Assembly (NCBI RefSeq): GCF_019649055.1
Contig: NW_026570236.1
Location: 186,001 to 250,000 of the forward strand
Origin: Paramacrobiotus metropolitanus
Lineage: Eukaryota > Tardigrada > Eutardigrada > Parachela > Macrobiotidae
Direction: 5' to 3'
Length of the DNA stretch: 64,000 bases
Shown: positions 34,053 through 45,756 of the stretch, one piece after another
Position numbering within the stretch: the first letter of the stretch is position 1
How the letters are laid out: every line of letters starts with the position of its first letter
Program-made: the position numbers and the translations under genes
Notes under the pieces: model-generated
What the model was told of the DNA's origin: nothing
Seen by the model: only the letters and a program-made list of their open reading frames with translations
Database searches by the model: none

Positions 34053-37000
34053 GGTAAGTGTGCTTGGAAAAAGTTTTCATTAATTTTTAATATAACACTA
34101 GTGTATTTTCCGCACCGGTTCACACTTGCAGTGCTTTGGGCTGCTTTTATGCGTAAATTTTTCTTCCTAATACAAACAAGAATATTATTGTTTCGACGAG
34201 GAAATCCCAGGAAATGGGAAGCATTAGTTCGGTTTGCGTCGGGATGATCTAGGAGAGCATGCAGTACACTGCAGGCGGATACTGTGTGACATGTGTTCGA
34301 ATTTAAGCTCTTAACGATGGCTCAATATGCAAATGTTATTTTCCATTCGACCGGGTCAGTGCAATGCTACTTTTCCGGGATATTTGTGGTCCATGCACTT
34401 ATATATGCACTGCGGCTCTGCATGCTCTGTTATGATTGAGTACATTTAGGAAGATATTTCGCGATGCAGTCAGACGATAAAAATGGGACGATGGGATATA
34501 TCGCGGGGATCGGGGAAATGTCCAACTGCAAATTGTATAGATTGAAGCGATAATTAGATTATTGTTGGGGACTGACCTGAATTTATTATCAAAACAGTTT
34601 TCGATTGCAACTTTTCCTGGTCGTATGACACTGTACATTTTAGTCTCGATTGCAAAAGAAAGACAGCAACAGGAATCAAATTAAGTTAGACATTGCAACT
34701 ACCGACGTCAAGATTGCATGGCTAAGTTTTTCTAACGATAATAATGTAAAGTTAATTTTTGAATTTCGGTATCACTCCGAAGAATTTTTCTTATATACGA
34801 GTGTACTTCTATCGAATTCAGCTGGAAAATTATCTGCTATACCGGCATCAAATATACTGTACTGGTTTACAAAATGAATTCATGCTCTAGTAAATTAAAC
34901 ATTGGTACGTTTTATTTGAAATTAATCGGAACAAGCTGTGCCTCTGACAGTACACAAAAACAACGTTTTATAACGTTTTAAAACTGGTTTTGATTGCAGA
35001 TAGAATTACACGAAGTGTAAATATTACGGAAGGTCACAAAATATTGCATTGTTGAGACTCGTATGCATTGGACAGTTTACTTAGAGCTATCAGAATATCG
35101 AATCAGAATTATGTACGAGTACTATATCTTACATATATTGCAATGTTATTTTCTTAATGGTTAATCACTATGGGTTGGATATAATTAGACTGCTATCGGT
35201 GCTGGTACGAATATTTTTCGAGGACTCGAAAAAACCCATTGAGAGCCGCACACACACACAGCCCCATTACTCAAGTCAATTCCATGCAATTTAATCCATC
35301 CGCGTCAGTTGCCCGGACCCGGCATCGTATCCCGAAGGATGCTGCCGCCATATAAAACCCCTCCGCGTATTTGAGGTCAAAACTTCTCTTAGCCGAAAAA
35401 CTAGCCGGTCGATATTGTTGTGAGTGATAGAATTGCCGGGGACCTACATATAGTATACGCACTTATGTACAACGTCTCGGCCCTGTATGATTACGCGTAT
35501 TTTGCCAGCCAAGTGGCGCGTAGATTCGGGGAAGAGGGGAAAAGTTTTCCTTGGCCATAGTTGTATCTATCTCAGCAGCGGGCGCTGAGAGGACGTGCAG
35601 GAGCAGCACAGCAGACCGAGAACGACAACGTTGATTGTCCAATTTATCAAGGCAAACTAGCGCAAATTCAGGGAACGATGCTTTTAGAGTAATGTGCCCC
35701 GTCTATTGTAGCCATTCTAGCCAGCATCTTCTCCTTGCTGCGCGCGTCGTCGCTCGGTCGGTACTCGTCGTCTAGAGTTCGTTTAGCAAATTGCCCCCCA
35801 ACACAGGATGAGCCATGGAGGAAGAAATTGCGCCCGGGCCGCTGCTGTGTGTCGTGTGTAGATGTTAATGCTGTCATTGAGGATGGGGATGGACCGGGCC
35901 AAAATGGGGGATGTGTGTAATTTACTTACGAGACTTACTTTACTCTTTCAGTCCCGGTAGTGTAGTGTCATGGCGCAAGATAGAACGTTACATTTTACGC
36001 TCTGTCAATATAAGTCCAGCGTTCTTGTGGGACTTTTTAAGGGCAAGCTTTTATATACTAGTGCAAGAAGCCACTCTCAAGAAGTGCCTTTAGAAAGTAT
36101 AAAACGAATGTCTATAAGAAAAATTTATTCTTTCTCATTCGTCATTTTGAGCAGTTCCAGGTTCAGTTTGACTTTCGCTTTACGTAGCAGTAGATCGACG
36201 TATAGTTAATCACTTTCACACGGTGCTTAGTCGGTGGGAGCGAGATAACATCGTAGTATTGTTTACTGTGTTGACTAGCATTATGCACAGAATATTCTAA
36301 AACTTTTTCGCACAGTACTCTTTTTCGGAATCACATACGTTTTCTGATTGATGTAACTTTTTATCAAAGTTCACCAAAATCCAAAAATTTTTATCATAAT
36401 AAATTATTAATTTCATGGAAGTCTTTGTTTTTACTCGTACATAAATTTAGTTCTTACAGATTTTGGTGGGAAAAGAACTTGCTGATACAACTACATGTTT
36501 TTCTAATGTTTGTTAGTACACACATACTAAATTAGTTGTCAAACACAAAGCTGTATGAAAACATTAAACAGACGTAAATTAATGCAATGGAGCACTGCTG
36601 CCAAATTATTAATATTACAAGCTCGCAATAAGAATTATGCACATATAAAAACTAACACGTTCATGTGCTGTCTGTACATATGGTACAACCGTATAACATT
36701 TGAATAAGCAGTGTTATGCCGATTCGACGGATGGGAAGCGGCAATCTAGTTTCACCAGTGCACAGCCGTGGACTGATTGAATTATTGTTGACTCACTGCA
36801 GCTCATCAATGAAATGTAATCAAAGATTGTCCCAGCAATCATAATATAAGTGTAACGGAACGACTGAAAAGACGCCCCATACCCACTAGCATTTGAGGTC
36901 AGGCGGGGGTATTCTTCTCTTCCAACGGGCCGGAAGATGAAAAATGAGAAACTTTTACAACGGAATGTGTGTATATCCCGGAATGCATTCCCTTTTCTCC

Positions 37001-39071
37001 CCGTGGCTGTATTTGAGTGCTACTAAATGGGACATGAGCCACCCGGCAGCTGCGCGGAGGCAGAAGAACTGCACATAAAAAGTGAGCAACTATTCAGTTA
37101 CAAATATTTGGCTAAACTGCAAAGTTTTGTAAAACGCCAGAAATCAGACGAATAACAATGGCGTATTGGCGGCGATTCATAAATACAGAGTTCGCCAATT
37201 TTACGTGGCGTAAAAAATCACGATTAGGTGTAAACTGTAGAAATTTGGTTAGATGCTGAGATGAATCGTCAGTTTTCGAATGTTATTAAAGTTGCAACAT
37301 TGGATTATAATTTTACAATACAGTTCCCTGTAATGCTGCCGCCAATAAAAACGTTTCGCATGATGCATGTCGATGTGTATATGTTCTGCCGAATTTCGCT
37401 GTGTGATGTGGTCAGATTTTTAAACTATCCCATATATGAATACTTTTTAAACTTCACCGGCGTGCTTTTCAGACACTGCTTCGACTGGCCATTCCATCTT
37501 GATGTGTAGTTGTTGAAGATATTAGGCTTTACGTAATCACGTCTGCATGTACACTCCATGCTGGGTAATGTTGTATAGGAGATTATTTTTGAGAATCGCT
37601 GGACTATTAAAGCGGTTTAATATCGGTGATTGCACACATAGTGCTTATTTATTGCATGCCATGATTACCGTTCCACGCAGTCCAAAAAGCGAAATTCCTT
37701 CTAGCGGTGCAGCCAGATGGGAGGCCTATCTGTGTCGCACTCGTTATTATGACATTACAAAATCTAAATAAGTACAAAATGGGTTCTTTTACCGGTGGCA
37801 TGGGCAATATGTAAAAAACTTCTTAAGTGACTCTTCCAGCCGATAAAGGATACATAGTCTGTGCTGATGACAACTGCAGTTTCCGGAAAATTATATGCGC
37901 GGGCATACTGCACGATGCATAAAGCATGATACCTACGATAACCGGCTTTGAGAGGTGTGTACGGTACTACTCTAGGGTATTCGGAATATCGTTGGATAGT
38001 TTCAGGAGCCGAACTTAAATTATCTTGTTCTATTGCTCACGGCCGTTTGCTAAGAAAAGAAAAAATAAATGCGCCAATTAGAAAACCAGTACTTTAATTT
38101 TTACACTTGTTACTGTGATGAAATTAATCATTTAATTTGTCGTTTCTTCACACGTCTCCTTTCCGTCTAGGCTAACATACTGGCAGCCTGGGAGTGTAAT
38201 TCAGTTCAATATGTTCCTGTCTAAACTGAAATCACGTGAATGGAACACATACGCAGTAGCATATCAAAAAAGCCGGACCATGTGCGCTTGATTTATTTTC
38301 TGCTGATTAATGCTCCGTGGACGCAAAATTATCCTGGAGCAAGCGACATACTGCAGTTATTAATAAATCCATCGCCGGGTGCATTGCTAAAGTTCTCACA
38401 TAGATCAATGCCACACCGCTGCTGAACGCTTTTCTTCGATATATAATATGAACTCAGTAAAGACTAAAGAGTTCAAATCTTTTCCTTTTTTATGGCGCTT
38501 TATAGCAGATGCGAATTTGCAAAGTTTTATTGCTATAGTTTTTTTTTAAAACTGACATAGAATGGCTAAATTTGTTTGGCATTTAATAACAGCGTCCGGT
38601 TTCGACAGCTGTTGTAAACCGGTATCCAGGCATGGCGCGCGCTAATTGGCCACAGGTTTTCAAGCCCGCCTCGCACTGCGCTAATACCGCAGCCCGCTGT
38701 TCGCTACCTCATTCTGCTCATTTACGAATGCTCCATTTTTTCGTTTCGAGCGCATACTGTGGTAACGGTACAGACTTTTATTAGTGCGGCAGTAAGGTTT
38801 TGTTTATTTGTCTCGATTAAGTTATTTGCAGGAAAACTCTTGACATCCTTGTTCATCTGCATTCGTCATCTTCCGTGTTTCAAATTCCGGTGATCCTGCA
38901 TACTGCATAGCCCTGATCGATCTGCGTGGATGCTCTTTTTTGTGGAAGTCTGTTTTGTATGATGTGTTGTGTTCGCCTGTTCGGACACGGAAGGATGTTG
39001 CTATTCTTCCCCATCTACGCTTTCGCCACTTAGAATTAAAGTAGTGGACGGAGTGTTAGATTAGGGCAAGA
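34053..39071. other. Gene-poor region, second part
   Basis: Largely AT-rich with GC-rich islands at 35.3-35.9 kb and 38.6-39.3 kb. ATG ORFs of 60-82 codons occur at 37261-37509, 37547-37771 and 38240-38425, but none shows a domain or splice support. See the separate entry for the ORF at 35668-35877. Confidence 0.45.
35668..35877 (-). CDS. Hypothetical 69-codon ORF in a GC-rich island
   Basis: ATG-to-TGA ORF with a balanced, charged composition (TLDDEYRPSDDARSKEKMLA). The opposite strand is also open across much of the same island (PWRKKLRPGRCCVSCVDVNA) after an acceptor-like CCCAACACAG. High GC makes chance ORFs longer, so coding status is unclear. No family recognised. Confidence 0.2.
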   Translation of the reverse strand: MTALTSTHDTQQRPGRNFFLHGSSCVGGQFAKRTLDDEYRPSDDARSKEKMLARMATIDGAHYSKSIVP

Positions 39072-39570
39072 ATGCACATCCTACGGAATATCTTCCCCAG
39101 TTTAATATCTGTGAAGAATTACGGATATTCGTGCCGGGCGGTGTGCGGCGAAGGCCGCTGCATAGCGGCATCTTTGAAGAATCCCAGCGGCCGAATTTGT
39201 GTAAGTCACGCCGAGATGGACCAACCCGGTGGCCGTCGGATGAATTTGGATGAACGCCAGAAATGGCCGTCGGTTTTCGATCCGCTTCTTTTGTACCGGT
39301 ATTGGTGAGAAAGTCGGTTGCTCAGATGAAATGTCAATATTTTTTAAAGTAGATTGAGTAAAATGTAAATTATTTATACAGTTATTTGTAATTTAAGTAA
39401 GTAATACCATAACGATAACGTAGAATTAAACCTAGTGACGTATGATTGTTGTAAGTTTTGATTAATTGCAGTTTCCGAAAAGCAGTTCAAAAATTCACGA
39501 GCATACCGTTGCTCGACTTACTGTTGCTCGACTTGCCAAAAGACAATGTTGGAGGAAAATGCCAATATAA
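39072..39570 (+). CDS. Hypothetical small two-exon gene, 75 residues
   Basis: Exon 1 (39072-39200) encodes 43 residues beginning MHILRNIFPSLISVKNYGYS and ends at a perfect GTAAGT donor in phase 0. Exon 2 (39472-39570), after GATTAATTGCAG, adds 32 residues ending CWRKMPI. The product is basic and could suit a mitochondrial presequence, but I do not recognise it. Without splicing, the first frame runs on to 39308 (78 residues). It sits convergent to TXNL1. Confidence 0.3.
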
Positions 39571-39794
39571 GGTTCAAAAAACACGAAAATGTTTGATAAA
39601 TTTTGCAATATTTTACTGCTTTTATATGGTTTATTGGAGATTCGGCGGGTCTTATCTGAATAAATCCAGTGACTCCAAATCCCCCGCGATTCGTTGCAAT
39701 TCTTAGAAACTTGGTTTGGTTTCTCATGTATTTGACTTTTTAAAAGTGCTCACCTATTTTCTGTAAGATTTATTTTGGAACTCAAAACTGTGTA

Positions 39795-39900
39795 GATCTG
39801 TGGTACCACGCCATGATCTGTGGTATCACAGCTTATGGCGTGGTAATACGCCATGATCTGTGATACCATGGCGTATTACCACGCCATGGTATCACAGATC
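39795..39900. repeat. Nested perfect palindrome cluster
   Basis: Two overlapping perfect inverted repeats. Positions 39855-39874 pair with 39881-39900 (20-bp arms GATCTGTGATACCATGGCGT, 6-nt loop). Positions 39836-39853 pair with 39868-39885 (18-bp arms TGGCGTGGTAATACGCCA). Further copies of GATCTGTGGTA lie just left. The block can fold into alternative hairpins or a cruciform. Confidence 0.92.
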
Positions 39901-40245
39901 ACTAACAGATACAGTAAATACTGCACTTATCACCGAAGAATTGGGAGTGAAGTGCGGAAATATCAGGCACATGCTCTAAAACCGTGGTTTACTTCCGAAC
40001 TCTGGGTTTACATTTTTAGAAAACTTCATCAAACTTCAAACTTCATCGAACTTTTTAGAAACTTCATGGATGTGTTAATGAAAACTTAGCAAAACTCTCG
40101 ACAGTGTCAATTATCCGAAAATAAATTTTCACAATCCCGCACAATCATCTTATCCCATCCATACTTACCAGGTTAGTTAAACAATGCAACACCAAACAGC
40201 AGTACAAAAGAGAAATTATAAATCCAAATCCTCCAATATCCCAGT
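39901..40245. other. Convergent intergenic region before the TXNL1 stop
   Basis: About 350 nt with no supported gene. It should contain the TXNL1 3' UTR on the minus strand. Confidence 0.5.
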
Positions 40246-42818
40246 CTAGTCTGTTTCGCCCTTCTTTCCGGCAACCTGTAAAGTAAAATTGCAGCAACCG
40301 ATTCTTGAACCATGCAATGCCATAGGTGGAATTACAGACAGATTACTATACGAGTAGTACAATTTACATCACCTGCTCACTTCTCGACAATACAAGACGT
40401 TTGTTAAGCACAATAAAATCAAATATCCTACAAGTGCGCCATCGGCGACAGAACATCGTTTTGTGCATTTTATGACTTTTAGCAAGAAAATCCACTGGGT
40501 TTACATTCTCCTACCCGTTTGAAATCGCCCATATTGGTGGCTGAAATCGGGATTCCCAACAGACTCAGCGAATCCAACCGTGTCGTTTCAGCCCCATTCT
40601 GGTTATCTTTTATAAAAATCTGCGAAAACGGAATAAGCAAAGTAACGCATATAACGCATACATGATTTTTGAAACAATAAATAGCTAATGTGATGAGCAA
40701 TACGACTAATATGAGTAATATCTATGAACATTGAACAGGACTGTTGGCAGCGTCCAGCTGATTGATTACCTGCAAATTTTGGACGTTCTGGAACTTGACG
40801 TATTTCAACGGGACAGGATCTTCACCGGATAAATCAGCGTGCGAAAGCCTGCAACATAAGACAAGCCATTTTAAGTTACAAAATTACAGTGCTCAGATAA
40901 ACATGGTGTACAGAATTTGCCTCTCTGCTCGAATTCCGGCGCGTGTAAATTATAATTCCCTTTGCGCCCGTAAATCCTGGAGCACCAGGTTCACCTTTTT
41001 ACGCAGCTATACTGTTCCCAATAATTTTATCAAGGCCTGCTTACAGTATTTTTTGTTTACAATTCGAACACCAGAAATGTATCACGAAAAAATTGTTATT
41101 ACAACATGCTTAACAGTTAACAACAAAAAACACCAAATAATAAAATGCTACAACGGAAAACGACAGCATCCAGCTGATAAAAATAAACGGTCACTAAGCG
41201 GCTTTTCTTTTAATTCTTCTTTAAAACCGCGCTTGCAACGACTGACCACATAAAATGTCTTTCGATATTTTTATAACACATACTCGTACCGATAAACGCT
41301 TTTGCGTCTTACAAACTACAAATAATAATTATTAAAACAAAAGAACGAAAATACGAACCTTTCTTACTGTAATTCCAACTCAAAAATCGCCATTTAATAA
41401 AAACTGTGAAATAATTTTTCATCCTAAACACATTCAATGTGGTCAGTTGTCAGTTAGTAAATTATCGGTTTTATTACATAGACAGTGAAATTAATTTAAT
41501 CTGAATATTATTTTCTTTAGAAGTTTTGGCTCAGTAATGGATATTAAAAATTACCGTAGAGTATTAAAAGCGCAATACCACGTACGTCAGTTCTTGTACA
41601 CTGTCCATTCCCGTCGCTTGGTCAAAATCCAGTGTACGAGGAAGATTTGTAAACAACTTGACGCTCTTCGGACCATTTTGACCAGTTGTCTTGAATTTCA
41701 GCGAGTGTAGTTTCACTGGCTGATTGAAAGCGACGGCAATAATCAACTGAAAAAAGAAACAATTCAAACTAAAATAAAATCATGATGTTTAAGTATCGTT
41801 CATGAATCGGGATTAAACACTGCGCAGGTTTACTAACTTTAAATGATTATCAAAATCCAAAATTTTTCTAACTAGACTTAAGATACTTATCAAATTCGAA
41901 GTTTTTAAAATAAGCTGAATTATATCAGACAATACTATAATAAATCATTACAAATTCATTACCGATTACGTGTATATCGATTACGTGTAATTCATAATTT
42001 TCAAATATCTATATACTACACACAAACGTTTATTTACGAAATAAGCTAAAAACTCGAATAAGAAATTTTTTTCGCCTGTTTTCATGTCATTACTTGTTCA
42101 TCACAGTCAGATTCCAAATATCCGTTATCCTGGAACAAACTGGTAAACGTATGATCATCCGCTTCGTTCAAGCATTCACACTTGGATTTATCAATCGCGC
42201 TGGCCAAATCAAACTGCAAACAAACAGGGTATTTTGCCAGTGATTCCCCATTTTTCGCACAATCAGTTGCTGCTTTACCATGCCATCCTTACTCTCCTGC
42301 CCAGCCGGAGCATCCGCCGCCGTCGCATGCTGCTTAATGTTCGACTCAATGGCGCCTACATTCGCGCCCTGCACCGTGGCCACTTTTTGCATGTTTTTAA
42401 AGAACAGGAACGTTGGCATGGCCCGAATACCTTGAATCCGGGCCGTATCCTGTCAGAACACTCGTATTCACGCAAATGTATGTGACTGCGAAGCGTAGAA
42501 CGCGGAGACACCTCGAAGAACCAGAGGCAGTTCCTGACACATCTTGAAACGTACCTGCATCTCGTCCACGTCAATTTTCAAAAACACCACATTCGGATAA
42601 CGCTCGCTGAGCTGCTCAAACTGCGGGGCTACTACGCGACATGGCCCACACCTAAAGAAAAGGCCATAAGTTCGAGATAAGGGTCAGTGTCAAAAGGAGA
42701 GCTGTGGAAACCAGGAAGCGCACCATTGAGCGAAGAAGTCCGCCACAACAAGACGACTGCCTGCTGAAGACAGCTCCTGGGCAAACTGAGCATCATCATG
42801 CAGGTGCTTGACTGGCAT
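40246..42818 (-). CDS. TXNL1: Thioredoxin-like protein 1 (thioredoxin + PITH domain)
   Basis: Proteasome-associated thioredoxin (TXNL1/TRP32) of the cytosol. Exons on the minus strand: 42818-42724, 42651-42555, 42449-42279, 42213-42094, 41746-41586, 40848-40770, 40619-40515, 40275-40246; 285 residues, nearly identical in length to vertebrate TXNL1, with all phases consistent. The thioredoxin domain (about 1-105) has [10 protein letters not shown], the active site [16 protein letters not shown] and MPTFLFFKN. The linker leads to the PITH domain: [68 protein letters not shown] and the end [17 protein letters not shown]. The redox dithiol is intact. Placement is certain. Confidence 0.97.
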
Positions 42819-43727
42819 TTTCGATGGCGGCTTAATTATTAATGATACGAAAACAAAACAAATATGAGATTCCTAGCACACCAGCTGTCAATAAACAGAT
42901 AGATAAGTTTGTATTTTATATTTTTATCCGATTTCGAATTTTCGCGTAAACAAAACTTGCGGACGAAGAAAGTGCTTCGCAACTGGTGAGTAAACATTAT
43001 ACACTGGAAAAGTCGGCTTTGGCTTTTGGCTCGTGTGAGCTGGCGGTTTGAACCCGAAAGTTTGGAGCCGACCAAAGCGGCAAAGCGACAGCGCCTTTGT
43101 GTTATCTTGTACTGCCTACGCAGGTAGGTTGCCCAAGTGACTGCTGCTAGATTGCGCATGTGACTGTCCGAATGCGAAATGCGATTTGTGTAATGGGTAC
43201 GATCCCCGCTCAGGATAGAATACAGGAAGTGTTTTTGTTATAACAATTACCTTGTTTTTGGTACTTAATTTGTATCCGATGTCGTTACTTATTAAAGGAA
43301 AGCCAGCCGAACAGTTTTTTAACGATAACAAGAGACAGGAAGTATGTACAGTACCTACGGTAGGGAGTACAACTTACGGTATTACCGGTATATGTATGCC
43401 GGCATAAAATATTATTTTATTAAACAAGTTTTTATGTTCAATAATGAATAAAGGCACGTTGCTTTTATAACAATAAAATCGTTCCCTTCATTGCCCCAAG
43501 AAGCGGATGCCTCATCGCCCTTTGCAAATTTAAATGAATTTACTTACCCTTAGTGTATACTTACTCAACTCTGGTGCGGCACTGAAGAACTGAAAAGGTT
43601 TTTAATTACCAAATTAAAATCACTGAACTCAGTGGACACAGTGGTTAATACTAGAATGTTAGCAATTCAGCTTAATCTGGAGATTACTGAACGAGGGAGC
43701 ACTTCAGCGAGGCATTGCTATTAAAAA
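42819..43727. other. Intergenic, TXNL1 promoter side
   Basis: No gene seen. On the minus strand it holds the TXNL1 promoter and the GLUT-like 3' UTR; a minus-strand AATAAA lies near 43412-43417. Confidence 0.5.
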
Positions 43728-45420
43728 TCAGCAGCGCGATGACTGCGATCCGCTCTCAGACATCGTACCAGCCGATAAGCGGCCATCTCTTCCCAAACCA
43801 AACTTCTTACGAAGTTCCGCATCGATCATCTCGAATGGCTTCCCTTTCGTTTCGATCGATGCAAAATACATATAAACTACTCCGACTACTGTACATCCCG
43901 CAAAAACAGCAAAAATCCATTCCCCTATTATAACTTCCGCGATGGGGGCAACGAAGATGGTAACCAACGAACCCAGATAGCAGAAGGCAGTTGTTATGAT
44001 CATCCCCACACCTCGCGCGTTGGCGGGGAACAACTCCGGCGGCCAGATCCACGGGACACTGGCCACTCCCAAGCTGAACGATAGCATGAAAATTAGTAGC
44101 GCGGATAAACTACCGTACGCAAACGCCGACGAATAACCGGACAGTTGGATGAAGATGACAAGGCCTAGACAAGACACCGCGCATCCGGCACAGCCAATCA
44201 GAAATAAGAGCCGTCGGCCAGCGCGCTCCACTAGAAACATCGACAGCACGGCCCCGAGATTTTGCAATCCAACAAGCGAAATTGATCCGTAGAGAGTGCT
44301 AGTTTTGTCCAGGCCAGCGTTTGCCAAAATGGACGTAGAGAAGGTAATCACGACAGAAAAACCAGTGAGCTGCTGAATCACCATCGCCATAACACAGATA
44401 TACAGCGTCTTGCGAAGGATCGTAGTTTCGAACAGTTCAATCATGGAAACCGAGGCTTTCTCTGCGGATCTGTCACATTCCAGCTGTATTTCATTGAGCT
44501 CTTCTTCCACTTTGTCCGTGTTGCGCAGCCACTGCAAGGAATGTCTTGCCTCTTCGTGGCGTCTTTTGGACAGCAGGTACACCGGACTTTCCGGACAGAA
44601 CGGCAGCGTTGCAAAGGTGAACACCACACCGATCAGTCTGGTCCATGTGATGAACGACCATAAATATTCGTTGCCCAGGACATTTGGCAAGCTGACCAGG
44701 ATGGCCGTCAGCATGCCCAAATTGAAGGTTATCACGGGTGCGCTCTGCATGGCGCCGCGAAATTTTACTGGACTGACTTCGGCAATGTACACCGGTACGA
44801 AGATCCCGATCAATCCATGGAATAGCCCAAGCAGGAATCGTCCCACAATGAGCAACGTGACTGATTCAAAAGCGGTGCAGAGACTGCAAGCGACCGTTCC
44901 CAGCACGGCAATAATGTTCACCAAATAAATGGAATTCTTGTTCCCTATGCTGGCCAACAAGAGACTAGAAGGCCAAACTCCAACAAATGCGCCTAAAACA
45001 AAATGCAAAAAAATTTAAGCGATCCCTAAAAAGGGTGTCAGGTAATTATTTGCTTTGAAAACAAGAGGAAGAATTATTCGGCTTTTGCTTGGGTGTTGGG
45101 TCATAATACTGACCAGCTGATAGAACAGATCCGATTATGGCCCACAAAGTGCTGAGTTCCGTGTTGTGCGCCAACATTGTATCCTCATCTCCGGGAGAAA
45201 TCTCTCGGCACCAAAGGTTGTTGTAATCGGTTTGATTGTACGCATACAGGGTGTCGTTTTGCGCGGCATGCTCATTACAACGGACTTGTCGAATCCATCG
45301 TAAAATGACAAACTGCGGGACATTGACGGAAGTGACCAGGTATCCCATTTGGAAATTGTTACCGAAACATGTGGTGAACACTAGATACAACAGCCGCAAC
45401 GTGCAACCACCGGACTCCAT
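43728..45420 (-). CDS. GLUT-type (SLC2) facilitative sugar transporter, first copy
   Basis: Twelve-helix major-facilitator sugar uniporter in the plasma membrane. Two exons: 45420-45114 and 44992-43728; 523 residues. I chose MESGGCTLRLLYLVF as the start because it sits directly before TM1, although the frame stays open further upstream. Loop 1 carries IRQVRC and N-glycosylation sites (NDT, NQT). SLC2 motifs: GRFLLG before TM5, PVYIAEVSPVKFRGA, PESPVYLL, QQLTGFSVVITFSTSI in TM7, ERAGRR, PWIWPPELFPANARG in TM10 and ETKGK at the end. Compared with classic GLUTs, TM7 has QQLTGF for QQLSGI. Substrate (glucose, fructose or trehalose) cannot be told from sequence. It is related to the second copy at 49-54 kb on the same strand. 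Confidence 0.92.
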
Positions 45421-45756
45421 TCCGACTTGTAAGAAAGATTTTGACCTTTGGAAACTTCTGGGCTGGTATGTGGTGATGTACGGAAAAACAATGCCTGTTA
45501 ATTCTACTCGTAATTTACAATCTGAAACAGACTTGCTGGCTTGGATCTTTGAGAGCGGGGTCATGATCGCGATCTTTTTTAAGTTTGTGGCACCCTTTTT
45601 ATTAACACCGCAATGGATCATAACTTCGATTTTATATCGCTTTTATCAAGTTCTAAGCTAAGTTGGCTCGTTACCCGAATATATTGTCGCGCTTTACGAA
45701 CGTTCTCTTTTCGTCGGTATTAGGCTGTGAACTTGGAAAATCAAAGGTCACATTAT
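45421..45756. other. Short intergenic region between GLUT-like and dermatopontin-like genes
   Basis: No gene is supported. It contains the first GLUT promoter and the 3' UTR of the upstream gene, both on the minus strand. Confidence 0.45.

Noticed and set aside
37261-38425. Three ATG ORFs of 61-82 codons in the gene-poor region
   Set aside because: AT-rich composition, no motifs, no phase-matched splice partners; consistent with chance ORFs.
44410-44928. 172-codon plus-strand ORF inside the first GLUT gene
   Set aside because: Antisense shadow of the transporter coding sequence.
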